Part shown: piece after piece, positions 52,412 through 64,000 of the stretch
Numbering within the stretch: the first letter of the stretch is position 1
How the letters are laid out: each line of letters starts with the position of its first letter
Assembly (NCBI RefSeq): GCF_030553075.1
Contig: NZ_CP130701.1
Location: 1,364,001-1,428,000 of the forward strand
Source: Halomonas sp. I5-271120
GTDB lineage: Bacteria; Pseudomonadota; Gammaproteobacteria; Pseudomonadales; Halomonadaceae
Direction of reading: 5' to 3'
DNA: 64,000 nucleotides
Position numbers and translations under genes: made by a program
Notes under the pieces: generated by a model
Database searches by the model: none
What the model was told of the DNA's origin: nothing
The model's input: the letters and a program-made list of their open reading frames with translations, nothing else

Positions 52412-52540
52412 TGATTATCCCACCGCCCAGGGGCTCTCTCAGGCCACCGATTGAGCAAGTGAGTTCATGCGCAGGTATCAGTATGCGGATGCCGTACGCT
52501 TTCCCAGTGCTCTTTCCTAGCCTTTCCCGGCAACGCTACC

Positions 52541-52756
52541 TTAATAGTCAGACTGTGCCTCATCGGCCGCCTCTTCGACGTTATCACCGGCTTCCTCGAT
52601 CGCATCCCCCGTGTCCTCCATGGCGTTATCGATCTTTTCACCGGCCTGTTCCGCAGGCCCTTCCTCTTCACAGCCAGTGATGGCAACGGCCATCATGGCC
52701 ACCAGCAGCATGATGCCGAGCTTGTCCTTCAGCTTGTCCGTAAGCTTCACGTTCAT
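52541..52756 (-). CDS. Small acidic lipoprotein
   Basis: A 71-residue protein with a hydrophobic signal (GIMLLVAMMAVAITGC) ending in a lipobox, so Cys is acylated and the mature part is anchored. The mature part is about 45 residues, very acidic and alanine-rich, with repeated 7-11-residue patterns (GEKIDNAMEDTGDAIEEAGD). It may form a coiled or amphipathic helix. Strong AGGAGG upstream. Its function is unknown. Confidence 0.75.
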   Translation of the reverse strand: MNVKLTDKLKDKLGIMLLVAMMAVAITGCEEEGPAEQAGEKIDNAMEDTGDAIEEAGDNVEEAADEAQSDY

Positions 52757-52928
52757 GATGTTGTCCTCCTGAATCATGGTTGCCATACCTGACGACGAGT
52801 GTCAGTCCACACACCATAGCCGTCCTGGCGCTGCGGCTCTACCCATAGCTCGTCCACCTCAAGCGCCTGGGCCATGCCGTCACGCATGACTCACCGGTTA
52901 GATGCACTTCAGGTCATGGGGCTGACAC

Positions 52929-52958
52929 AAAAAACCCCGGGCGCGTCAGCGCCCGGGG
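52929..52958 (-). terminator. Second terminator beyond the rRNA operon
   Basis: A perfect 10-bp stem CCCCGGGCGC/GCGCCCGGGG, loop GTCA, followed on the minus strand by six T. Confidence 0.85.
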
Positions 52959-53100
52959 TGAGAAGGAAGAGCTATCGCGGCGCACCCATCGGGCGAGCCT
53001 TTCTGTCGCGTGATTGTCGCGGGGCTATCGTGTCGTGTCCTGCCGAGAGCTGCCGTGCTGCCAGCCGGCATTTCCTGGCCATTTCCACCGCCCAGACATG

Positions 53101-53133
53101 AAAAAACCCCGGCCTGTTAAGGACCGGGGTTTT
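53101..53133 (-). terminator. Terminator of the rRNA operon
   Basis: Stem AAAACCCCGG/CCGGGGTTTT with an 11-nt loop lies 12 nt beyond the 5S gene. Six T follow on the minus strand, and the hairpin also has T on the other side. Confidence 0.88.
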
Positions 53134-53144
53134 CTCTAAATAAG

Positions 53145-53262
53145 TGCCTGACAATGACCTACTCTCGCATGGAGAAACTCCACACTACCATCGGCGCTAA
53201 GCGGTTTCACTTCCGAGTTCGGCATGGGATCGGGTGGTTCACGCTCGCTATGGTCGTCAGGC
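53145..53262 (-). rRNA. rrf: 5S ribosomal RNA
   Basis: About 118 nt beginning GCCTGACGACCATAGCGAGC and ending with the pairing GTCAGGCA; contains CCGATCCCATGCCGAACTCG. It is the last gene of the operon. Confidence 0.96.
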
Positions 53263-53387
53263 GAAACGGGTTGATGAGACGCCTTGGCGGCTCATCGCAA
53301 TATGAAATCATGCTGACGTGATCGTCTCTTGTTACTGCTCGCGTATCCGTCAATTGTGCGCGTCATGCGCAGACCCCTTGGGGTTAT

Positions 53388-56273
<2,886 letters not shown>

Positions 56274-56389
56274 ATATAACCCGAAAGGGTCTGGTCCGCG
56301 ATGACGCACGACAATTGCCGGATACGCTTGAGACGTATCACTGCCCTTTCCTGGGTAGGAAAGGGACTTTTTGTCAGCATGATTCATAT

Positions 56390-56401
56390 TGTTAAAGAGC
56401 G
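56390..56401 (-). promoter_or_regulatory. boxA-like antitermination site before 23S
   Basis: On the minus strand CGCTCTTTAACA, close to the boxA consensus TGCTCTTTAACA, about 117 nt before the 23S 5' end. Confidence 0.7.
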
Positions 56402-56488
56402 ACTGTCGAACCGACAGTCACAAACCCGACATCATCATGGTTGATGATAGGCTTGTGACTGTGGACTCACAGATGACTGTTGGGATGA

Positions 56489-56564
56489 TGGTGGAGCCTA
56501 GCGGGATCGAACCGCTGACCTCCTGCGTGCAAGGCAGGCGCTCTCCCAGCTGAGCTAAGGCCCC
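56489..56564 (-). tRNA. tRNA-Ala (TGC)
   Basis: A 76-nt tRNA with encoded CCA in the 16S-23S spacer. It starts GGGGCCTTAGCTCAGC, and the anticodon loop is CTTGCAC. Confidence 0.97.
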
Positions 56565-56671
56565 TCTGATTGCTCGACGCGACATGGAGAATTTTATTCG
56601 GATCAAGGCGCTTTGGTGCGACGTGTAGCTCGCTACACGAGTGCCGAAGCAACGCAGGACCGGATAAAATT

Positions 56672-56748
<77 letters not shown>

Positions 56749-56783
56749 AACACCTACTCTCTCACTGAGAAGAACGTGGCCGG

Positions 56784-56843
56784 CTTGCCGACCTCACCCT
56801 CCTTTCCATTTAAGGTCAGGGGGTGCGCTCTAACCAACTGAGC
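56784..56843 (-). pseudogene. Broken tRNA-Ile copy in the rRNA spacer
   Basis: On the minus strand it keeps 24 exact nt of the tRNA-Ile D-arm region (GCTCAGTTGGTTAGAGCGCA and four C) and 14 exact nt (GGGTGAGGTCGGCA) of the anticodon-stem/variable part. The anticodon loop is replaced by about 20 nt with no GAT loop. Both acceptor arms and the T-arm are missing. It lies 35 nt upstream of the intact tRNA-Ile in transcription order. Confidence 0.8.
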
Positions 56844-56946
56844 GAATACTCTAAGGTCACGCTGGGTCTTTACCCAAACAGTCTTATGCTCTGGCCGATC
56901 AGATAATTCATTGTGGACACTTGCCGAGAAGAGGCGAGTCGTCGAT

Positions 56947-58488
<1,542 letters not shown>

Positions 58489-58660
58489 AAATCATACGGT
58501 CTTACCTTTCCGAAGAAAGAAGCAGACCAAACTTGGCTCAAGGTTCAAACGTCTCAAAAAATCAGCCGATATGGCTTCTTTTGACGAGTCGCTTGCCTTG
58601 AAGTATCGGTGACTGATCACCCCTTCATCGACAAGCGCCCACATGAATTATCTGATCGAT

Positions 58661-58672
58661 TGTTAAAGAGCA
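58661..58672 (-). promoter_or_regulatory. boxA antitermination site in the rRNA leader
   Basis: On the minus strand TGCTCTTTAACA exactly matches boxA, the NusB/S10 recruitment site. Confidence 0.9.
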
Positions 58673-58745
58673 GCTCCGAACTCTTAAAGAGTGGAGCATC
58701 TCGCATCTGCCTGGCCGTTTGGCCGGCGCCCTGCGAGGAAGGCGT

Positions 58746-58773
58746 ATTCTACTGAATCGGCAGTGAATGTCAA
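58746..58773 (-). promoter_or_regulatory. rRNA operon promoter P2
   Basis: TTGACA (58768-58773) and TAGAAT (58746-58751) with 16-bp spacing, the usual spacing of rRNA promoters. Confidence 0.88.
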
Positions 58774-58847
58774 CCCTTGCTGTTGTCGTTCGCTCTAGAT
58801 GACCGAGCGAACCAGCGGCGAGTTGAGCGCCGATCGAGTGGAGGAGC

Positions 58848-58875
58848 ATTCTACCGTTTCCGGCTGTTTTGTCAA
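58848..58875 (-). promoter_or_regulatory. rRNA operon promoter P1
   Basis: TTGACA (58870-58875) and TAGAAT (58848-58853) with 16-bp spacing; an A/T-rich block lies directly upstream. Confidence 0.88.
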
Positions 58876-59036
58876 TGCCTGTCGATCAAGCCTGATCGAA
58901 AAACTTTAACCAAAACAAGTACTTCCAACACTCTTCACCGCTTCCGACGTTTGCTCGTCGGCGGCAGCGGATGCGTACTTTACGGATTATCGCGGGCCCA
59001 CACAACCCCTTTCTTGCAAAAAGGTGACGAGGAGGT

Positions 59037-59073
59037 TGTGGATAGATGAAGGCGGCTGACCGGGTGTGGATAA
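59037..59073. promoter_or_regulatory. Pair of DnaA-box-like sites
   Basis: TGTGGATAA (59065-59073) is a perfect DnaA box (TTATCCACA on the other strand), and TGTGGATAG (59037-59045) differs by one base. They are in the same orientation, 28 bp apart, between tyrS and the rRNA promoters. Confidence 0.5.
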
Positions 59074-59092
59074 ATCGAGGGGCCAGACACGA

Positions 59093-59119
59093 CAACGCCC
59101 GCACAAGGGCGGGCGTTGC
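59093..59119 (-). terminator. Hairpin after tyrS
   Basis: A 10-bp stem CAACGCCCGC/GCGGGCGTTG with a 7-nt loop, about 100 nt after the tyrS stop. The following minus strand reads TCGTGTC, a poor T-run. Confidence 0.5.
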
Positions 59120-59216
59120 AGAGCCATTAGAGGCACAGCTAACCAGAACCGATAGCAGAACCAATATATGGCGAACCGACTAAAGAGCATCTGGCAAAGG
59201 ACGAAGACCCGAGAAC

Positions 59217-60416
59217 TTAGTCGAGGATTACTCGGGCATAGCGTTTCTTGCCGGCCTGGATTACATAGCTCGCACCGGTCGCCAGCATGTGATCGCGAGC
59301 GACCACCTCGCCGTCGACCTTGACGCGACCGTTGCCGAGCATGTCCTTGGCCTGGGCGCTGTTGTTGGCAAGACCGGAGCGGTTGAGCACCGCGGCGATC
59401 GGCGCCTGCTCACTGCCTTCGAAGTCGACGTGCACTTCGGGCAGGTCTTCGGGCAGTTCGCCATCGGCCAGCTGGTTGCCGGCAGACTTGTGCGCATTGG
59501 CCGCCGCGTCCTCGCCGTGATAACGACCGACCAGTTCACGAGCCAGTACCATCTTGATGTCACGCGGGTTGGCACCCTGCTCGACGTCGCGCTTGAGCGC
59601 CTCGATGTCTTCGTTGGACTTCAGCGACAGCAGTTCGAAATAGCGCCACATCAGGCTGTCGGGCATCGACACCAGCTTGTTGAACATGGTGCCCGGGCCA
59701 TCATCGACGCCGACATAGTTGCCCAGCGACTTGGACATCTTCTGCACGCCGTCCAATCCTTCCAGCAACGGCATGGTGATCACCACCTGCGGCGACTGGC
59801 CGAAGTGCTTCTGCAGCTCGCGGCCCATCAGCAGGTTGAACTTCTGATCGGTACCGCCGAGCTCGACGTCGGCTTCCAGTGCCACCGAGTCATAGCCCTG
59901 CACCAGTGGATAGAGGAACTCGTGGATGGAGATCGACTGACCGCCCTGATAGCGCTTCTCGAAGTCATCGCGCTCAAGCATGCGTGCCACGGTGCTCTGA
60001 CCGGCCAGCTCGATCATATCGGCGGCACTCATCGCGGAGAACCATTCGGCGTTGAAGCGTACTTCGGTCTTCTCGGGGTCGAGGATCTTGAAGACCTGTG
60101 CCTTGTAGGTCTCGGCGTTGGCCTTCACTTCTTCCTCGGTGAGGGGCTTGCGGGTAACGTTCTTGCCGGTGGGGTCGCCGATGCGCCCGGTGAAATCGCC
60201 GATCAGGAAGACCACCTGATGACCGAGGTCCTGAAACTGGCGCATCTTGGTCAGCAGCACGCTGTGGCCGAGGTGCAAGTCCGGCGCAGTCGGGTCGAAG
60301 CCGGCCTTGATGCGCAGGGGGCGACCGGACGCGAGCTTCTCCTTGAGCTCATCGGCCAGCAGAATCTCATGGGTGCCGCGCTCAAGCAGCGCCAGCGCAT
60401 CAGCGACGTCGGACAT
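59217..60416 (-). CDS. tyrS: Tyrosine--tRNA ligase
   Basis: Charges tRNA-Tyr. The 399-residue class I synthetase has the HLGH motif (48-51) in [12 protein letters not shown], the KMSKS loop ([13 protein letters not shown]) and a C-terminal S4 RNA-binding domain ([20 protein letters not shown]). The ATG at 60416 has GAGGGGAG upstream. Much longer frame-open sequence upstream overlaps the divergent anmK region and is not real. It is divergent from anmK. Confidence 0.96.
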   Translation of the reverse strand: MSDVADALALLERGTHEILLADELKEKLASGRPLRIKAGFDPTAPDLHLGHSVLLTKMRQFQDLGHQVVFLIGDFTGRIGDPTGKNVTRKPLTEEEVKANAETYKAQVFKILDPEKTEVRFNAEWFSAMSAADMIELAGQSTVARMLERDDFEKRYQGGQSISIHEFLYPLVQGYDSVALEADVELGGTDQKFNLLMGRELQKHFGQSPQVVITMPLLEGLDGVQKMSKSLGNYVGVDDGPGTMFNKLVSMPDSLMWRYFELLSLKSNEDIEALKRDVEQGANPRDIKMVLARELVGRYHGEDAAANAHKSAGNQLADGELPEDLPEVHVDFEGSEQAPIAAVLNRSGLANNSAQAKDMLGNGRVKVDGEVVARDHMLATGASYVIQAGKKRYARVILD

Positions 60417-60552
60417 CGTTACCGTTCTCCCCTCAAAAGCAGTTGATCGCCAGGCAAGGCCCTTTGGCATCAAGAGCAGGCCTGATAATGGGGGCAGATG
60501 GTAGCATGTCTTGCTCAATCGGTTGAGCGCCGGACACACCAGGGAGACGAGC

Positions 60553-61710
60553 ATGCCACTGTTGATTGGACTGATGTCGGGAACCAGCCTCGATGGCATC
60601 GACGCGGCCCTCATTGCGTGCGGCGAGCCTGGGCCGGGTGGTACGCAGGAGGCGCCGCGCCTGCTGGCCACTCATGAGGTCGCCATGCCCCCGAGCCTGC
60701 GCGCGACGCTGCTCGAACTCTGCCATGCTGACGCCGTGCGCTTTGCGGACCTGGCCCGCGCCGAAGACGCCTTCTGCCGCCTGCAGGCCCGCGCCGTGAG
60801 CGAACTGCTGGTGGCGAGCAACACTCCGGCAAGCGCGGTGGCCGCCATCGGCAGCCACGGCCAGACCATCGAGCACGCCCCCCTTGGGCATGATGACAAG
60901 GATGCGAGCGCGCCCTATACCCTGCAGCTCGACAATCCCAGCCTGCTGGCCGAACTGACCGGCTGCCCGGTGGTCGCCGATTTCCGGCGGCGCGACCTGG
61001 CCGCCGGTGGTCAGGCCGCGCCACTGGCCCCCGCTTTCCATGCCGCGCTGTTTCGCCACCCCCGCGAATGGCAACTGGTGCTCAACCTGGGCGGCTTCGC
61101 CAACCTGACTCTGCTACCGCCCGCCACCTGCACCGCCGAGGTAATCGGCTTCGATACCGGCCCGGCCAACGTGCTGCTGGATGCCTGGCATCAGCGCCAT
61201 CGAGGCACACCTGTCGATATAGACGGCGCCTGGGCCGCCGGCGGACGGGTCATCGAGCCACTGCTCACCCGCCTGCTAGCAGACCCCTTCTTCAGCGCGC
61301 CGCCGCCCAAGAGCACCGGCCGCGAGGCCTTTCACCTGCCCTGGCTCGAGGCACAGCTGACCGGCAATGAGTCGCCCCAGGACGTGCAGGCAACACTCGC
61401 CGAACTGACCGCGGCAAGTGTCGCCTCCGGCATCGCGCAGGCCATGGCCCACTATCAGGCCCCGCCTCCCAGCCGGCTGCTGCCCTGCGGCGGTGGCGCC
61501 CGCAATGCCGATCTGCTCGCACGACTGGCCCGGCGACTGCCGCAGACCGAGATCGGCATCATCGACCAGGATGGCTGGAGCGCCGACTGGTTGGAGGCCG
61601 GCGCCTTCGCCTGGCTGGCCTGGCGACGCCTGGCGGGCCTGCCCGGCAACCTGCCGGCGGTCACCGGTGCCGCCGGCCCGCGAGTGCTGGGCGGAATCTA
61701 TTCACACTAA
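60553..61710 (+). CDS. anmK: Anhydro-N-acetylmuramic acid kinase
   Basis: Phosphorylates 1,6-anhydroMurNAc to MurNAc-6-phosphate in peptidoglycan recycling. The 385-residue chain begins [17 protein letters not shown], with [23 protein letters not shown] and [14 protein letters not shown] as the sugar and ATP sites. The ATG at 60553 has GGGAG; the start 14 codons earlier is unsupported. The tyrS-anmK divergent pairing is one I recall in pseudomonads. Confidence 0.95.
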   Translation: MPLLIGLMSGTSLDGIDAALIACGEPGPGGTQEAPRLLATHEVAMPPSLRATLLELCHADAVRFADLARAEDAFCRLQARAVSELLVASNTPASAVAAIGSHGQTIEHAPLGHDDKDASAPYTLQLDNPSLLAELTGCPVVADFRRRDLAAGGQAAPLAPAFHAALFRHPREWQLVLNLGGFANLTLLPPATCTAEVIGFDTGPANVLLDAWHQRHRGTPVDIDGAWAAGGRVIEPLLTRLLADPFFSAPPPKSTGREAFHLPWLEAQLTGNESPQDVQATLAELTAASVASGIAQAMAHYQAPPPSRLLPCGGGARNADLLARLARRLPQTEIGIIDQDGWSADWLEAGAFAWLAWRRLAGLPGNLPAVTGAAGPRVLGGIYSH

Positions 61711-61794
61711 TCTAGTCACTGCGTCTATGTGTCCCGACCATGCCCTGGCCTCTGCACAACCGATGTGCGCTCCTGATGTACTACCAGGGCACCG

Positions 61795-62931
61795 CTAGAA
61801 ATCATCCCCACGCCGCAGCTCGAGGTGGCTGGCGGCGCCCTGGGCGTCGGCCACCCCGCCCTCGTCGCCGAACTTGATCATCATGCGCAGGTCGTTGGCC
61901 GAGTCGGCGTGAACCATGGCGATGTCCTCACTGATCACTCCCTCCTGGTAGAGCTCATAAAGCGCCTGATCGAAGGTCTGCATCCCGAGATCCCGCGAGC
62001 GGCGCATAATGTCCTTGATCTCGGCGACTTCTCCCTTGCGGATCAGGTCGCCGATCAGCGGTGAGCGCAGCATGATCTCGATGGCCGCGCGGCGCCCACG
62101 GTCCTGCGTAGGCAGCAGCTGTTGGGCGACGATGGCTTTCAGGTTTAGCGACAGGTCGAGCCACACCTGATCGTGGCGCTCCGAGGGGAAGAAGTTGATG
62201 ATCCGATCGAGGGCCTGGTTGGCGTTATTCGCATGCAGGGTCGCCAGGCACAGATGACCGGTCTCGGCGAAGGTCAGAGCATGCTCCATGGTCTTGCGGG
62301 TGCGGATCTCGCCGATCAGGATCACGTCCGGCGCCTGGCGCAGCGTGTTCTTCAGCGCCACCTCGAACGACTCGGTGTCGATGCCCACTTCCCGCTGATT
62401 GATGATCGCCTTCTTGTGCGGGTGCACGTACTCGATCGGGTCCTCGATGCTGATGATGTGCCCGCCCTGAGTCTCGTTGCGCTGCTGGATCATCGACGCC
62501 AGGGTTGTCGACTTGCCGGTACCGGTGCCGCCGACTACCAGCACCAGGCCGCGCTTGGCGCCAGCCAGCTCACCCAGCGTCGCCGGCAAGTTCAGCGTCT
62601 CGAGCCTAGGAATCTCGAAGGATATCCGCCGCAGCACCATGGCCGGCTGGTTACGCTGCTGGAAGGCGCTGACGCGAAAGCGCCCGCGTCCAGGAAGGCT
62701 CAGCGCAAAGTTGGCCTCCTGCTCGGAGGCAAAGCGCTCACGCTGGGCCGGCGGCAAGGCCGCCTTGACCAGCTCGGCCACCTGAGCCGGCGATAGCACC
62801 TGGTCGCCCAGCGGAATAAGCTGCCCGGCCATCTTTAAGGTGGGTGGAGCATTCACCGAGACCAGGAGATCCGAAGCTTCCTTATCGACCATGATCTCGA
62901 GCAGTTGCTGCAACCATTCGTTCGCTTTCAT
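61795..62931 (-). CDS. pilU: Type IV pilus retraction ATPase PilU
   Basis: A 378-residue PilT-paralogue used with PilT in pilus retraction. Walker A is VVGGTGTGKSTTLA, the Asp box is IISIEDPIEYVH, Walker B/His box is FAETGHLCLATLHANNANQALDR. The EGEVAEIKDIM tail region and the HPHKKAIINQREVG segment are PilU-like rather than PilT. It lies 88 nt after pilT and is probably co-transcribed. Confidence 0.93.
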   Translation of the reverse strand: MKANEWLQQLLEIMVDKEASDLLVSVNAPPTLKMAGQLIPLGDQVLSPAQVAELVKAALPPAQRERFASEQEANFALSLPGRGRFRVSAFQQRNQPAMVLRRISFEIPRLETLNLPATLGELAGAKRGLVLVVGGTGTGKSTTLASMIQQRNETQGGHIISIEDPIEYVHPHKKAIINQREVGIDTESFEVALKNTLRQAPDVILIGEIRTRKTMEHALTFAETGHLCLATLHANNANQALDRIINFFPSERHDQVWLDLSLNLKAIVAQQLLPTQDRGRRAAIEIMLRSPLIGDLIRKGEVAEIKDIMRRSRDLGMQTFDQALYELYQEGVISEDIAMVHADSANDLRMMIKFGDEGGVADAQGAASHLELRRGDDF

Positions 62932-63019
62932 GATATTTCGCCTGCTCTCTTTACGATTGATCCGAACTGTTGGTCAGTGGAGTTAATCAAGGCGTCAACT
63001 GACCGAGTCATCGATGGCC

Positions 63020-64000
63020 TCAGCTGAGCACGCCCTTGGCCACGGCCTGCGCCTCTTCACGCACCACAACCCCATCGTTGACCATCTTGGCCAGGGCCGC
63101 ATCCAGCGTCTGCATACCCAGGTTGCCGCCGGTCTGGATGGCCGAATAGATTTGGGCCACCTTGTCCTCGCGAATCAGGTTGCGAATCGCCGAGGTCGCC
63201 ACCAGGATCTCGTGCGCCGCCACCCGGCCACCGCCGGCACGCTTGAGCAGCACCTGCGAAATCACGCCCTGCAGCGACTCCGAGAGCATCGAGCGCACCA
63301 TATCCTTCTCCGCCCCGGGGAAGACGTCGACGATGCGGTCGATGGTCTTGGCTGCCGACGTGGTGTGCAGGGTGCCCAGCACTAGGTGCCCGGTCTCGGC
63401 GGCGGTCAGCGCCAGCCGGATGGTATCCAGGTCCCGAAGCTCGCCGACCAGGATAACGTCCGGGTCCTCGCGCAGGGCGCTGCGCAGCGCAGGAGCGAAG
63501 CCGTGAGTATCGCGACTCACTTCACGCTGGTTGATCAGGCAACGCTTGCTACGGTGCACGAATTCCACTGGATCTTCGATGGTCAGGATATGGTCGTAGC
63601 GGGTGTCGTTGATGAAGTCGATCATCGCCGCCAGAGTGGTGCTCTTGCCCGACCCCGTGGGGCCAGTGACCAGTACCAGGCCACGTGGAAGCTGCGCCAT
63701 ACGGCGAAAGACATCGCCCATGCCCAGCGCTTCCATGGTCAGCACCTCCGCAGGCACGGTACGCAGCACCGCCGCGGCACCGCGCCCCTGCTGGAATGCG
63801 TTGACGCGAAAGCGTGCCACCCCCGGCACCTCGAAGGAGAAGTCCGTTTCCAGGAACTCTTCGAAGTCGCGGCGCTGGCGGTCGCCCATAATGTCGTAGA
63901 TCAGGGCCCGCACCTCACGATCGTCCATGGCTGGCACGTTGAGCCGGCGAATATCACCATCGACCCGAATCATCGGCGGCAAGCCGGCGGAAAGGTGAAG
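63020..64000 (-). CDS. pilT: Type IV pilus retraction ATPase PilT (5' end beyond the window)
   Basis: At least 326 residues are visible; the N-terminus lies outside the window. The first residues read LHLSAGLPPMIRVDGDIRRL, matching PilT from about residue 20. Walker A is VTGPTGSGKSTTLAAM, followed by ILTIEDPVEFVH, VGELRDLDTIRLAL and ETGHLVLGTLHTTSAAKTIDR. The hexameric motor pulls pili back for twitching and DNA uptake. Confidence 0.94.
   Translation of the reverse strand, partial: LHLSAGLPPMIRVDGDIRRLNVPAMDDREVRALIYDIMGDRQRRDFEEFLETDFSFEVPGVARFRVNAFQQGRGAAAVLRTVPAEVLTMEALGMGDVFRRMAQLPRGLVLVTGPTGSGKSTTLAAMIDFINDTRYDHILTIEDPVEFVHRSKRCLINQREVSRDTHGFAPALRSALREDPDVILVGELRDLDTIRLALTAAETGHLVLGTLHTTSAAKTIDRIVDVFPGAEKDMVRSMLSESLQGVISQVLLKRAGGGRVAAHEILVATSAIRNLIREDKVAQIYSAIQTGGNLGMQTLDAALAKMVNDGVVVREEAQAVAKGVLS

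Larger units (their letters stand above)
52757..53144. other. Gene-free interval with two minus-strand terminators
   Basis: No supported gene is seen. The interval holds the terminator of the rRNA operon and a second hairpin 140 nt further on. The rest is unremarkable. Confidence 0.6.
58489..59092. other. rRNA operon leader and upstream control region
   Basis: A gene-free stretch containing the leader with boxA, two promoters (58746-58773 and 58848-58875), an AT-rich block just upstream that may be an UP element (about 58880-58925), and two DnaA-box-like sites (59037-59073). Confidence 0.7.

Noticed and set aside
52874..53101. 75-codon open frame before the 5S gene
   Set aside because: No ribosome site, overlaps a terminator and has no family signal.
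56344..56365. Hairpin CCCTTTCC/GGAAAGGG followed by ACTTTTT in the spacer, looking like a plus-strand terminator
   Set aside because: The operon is transcribed from the minus strand, and there is no plus-strand gene to terminate; it is more likely an rRNA processing stem.

Overview
The window is chromosomal DNA of a GC-rich gammaproteobacterium, most likely Halomonadaceae (Halomonas or a close relative). I infer this from the gene order rplS-xerD-dsbC-hom-thrC-recJ, the acidic and Asp/Glu-rich proteins, a PhaB-type acetoacetyl-CoA reductase, Pseudomonas-like PilT/PilU and MinCDE proteins, and the sequence of the rRNA operon. The species cannot be fixed by reading alone. Most of the window is core housekeeping sequence. 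The accessory content is one IS66 element, a copper-export operon and a few orphan genes.

Layout. 1-6.7 kb: bolA (cut by the left edge), a DHA2-type MFS exporter, a small acidic protein, lysS, prfB with its programmed frameshift, and a FadL-type outer-membrane channel. 6.9-10.4 kb: a copper operon with a MerR-type promoter, a MerR regulator, a three-HMA CopA ATPase and a 24-residue membrane peptide, joined by ATGA overlaps. 10.4-23.9 kb: a YitT-like membrane protein, recJ, thrC, hom, dsbC, xerD, the rpsP-rimM-trmD-rplS operon, ffh, a YpjD/CcsA-like protein and a CorB/CNNM protein. 24-30.6 kb: a TetR regulator overlapping an MFS-PlsC fusion (LplT/Aas-like phospholipid repair), a degenerate SRAP protein that lacks the conserved catalytic residues, and an M16 (pitrilysin) protease. 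30.7-38.2 kb: sbcB, minCDE, a large DUF349 protein and phaB.

38.3-49.9 kb: an initiator tRNA followed by a decayed copy of its own 3' half and terminator, then DUF3750, a CnoX-like thioredoxin, a PatB/MalY C-S lyase, a thioesterase, YbaK, an orphan/DUF501 pair, a LOG-family hydrolase, an RNase T-like exonuclease, a Sel1 protein, an aldo/keto reductase, YaaA, an isochorismatase-fold hydrolase and a Tim44-like protein. 49.95-52.39 kb: an intact three-gene IS66 element with an 8-bp target duplication, sitting in the loop of the Tim44-gene terminator. 52.5-59.2 kb: a small lipoprotein and a complete rRNA operon on the minus strand (two promoters, 16S, tRNA-Ile, tRNA-Ala, 23S, 5S), with a broken tRNA-Ile copy in the spacer. 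59.2-64 kb: tyrS, anmK, pilU and pilT (cut by the right edge).

I did not find a CRISPR array, prophage, restriction or defence island, or biosynthetic cluster. The most unusual items are the SRAP protein with every catalytic residue replaced, the 24-aa peptide behind copA, the IS66 insertion that splits a terminator, the two tRNA remnants, and a recurring association of short tandem duplications with transcription-terminator hairpins.
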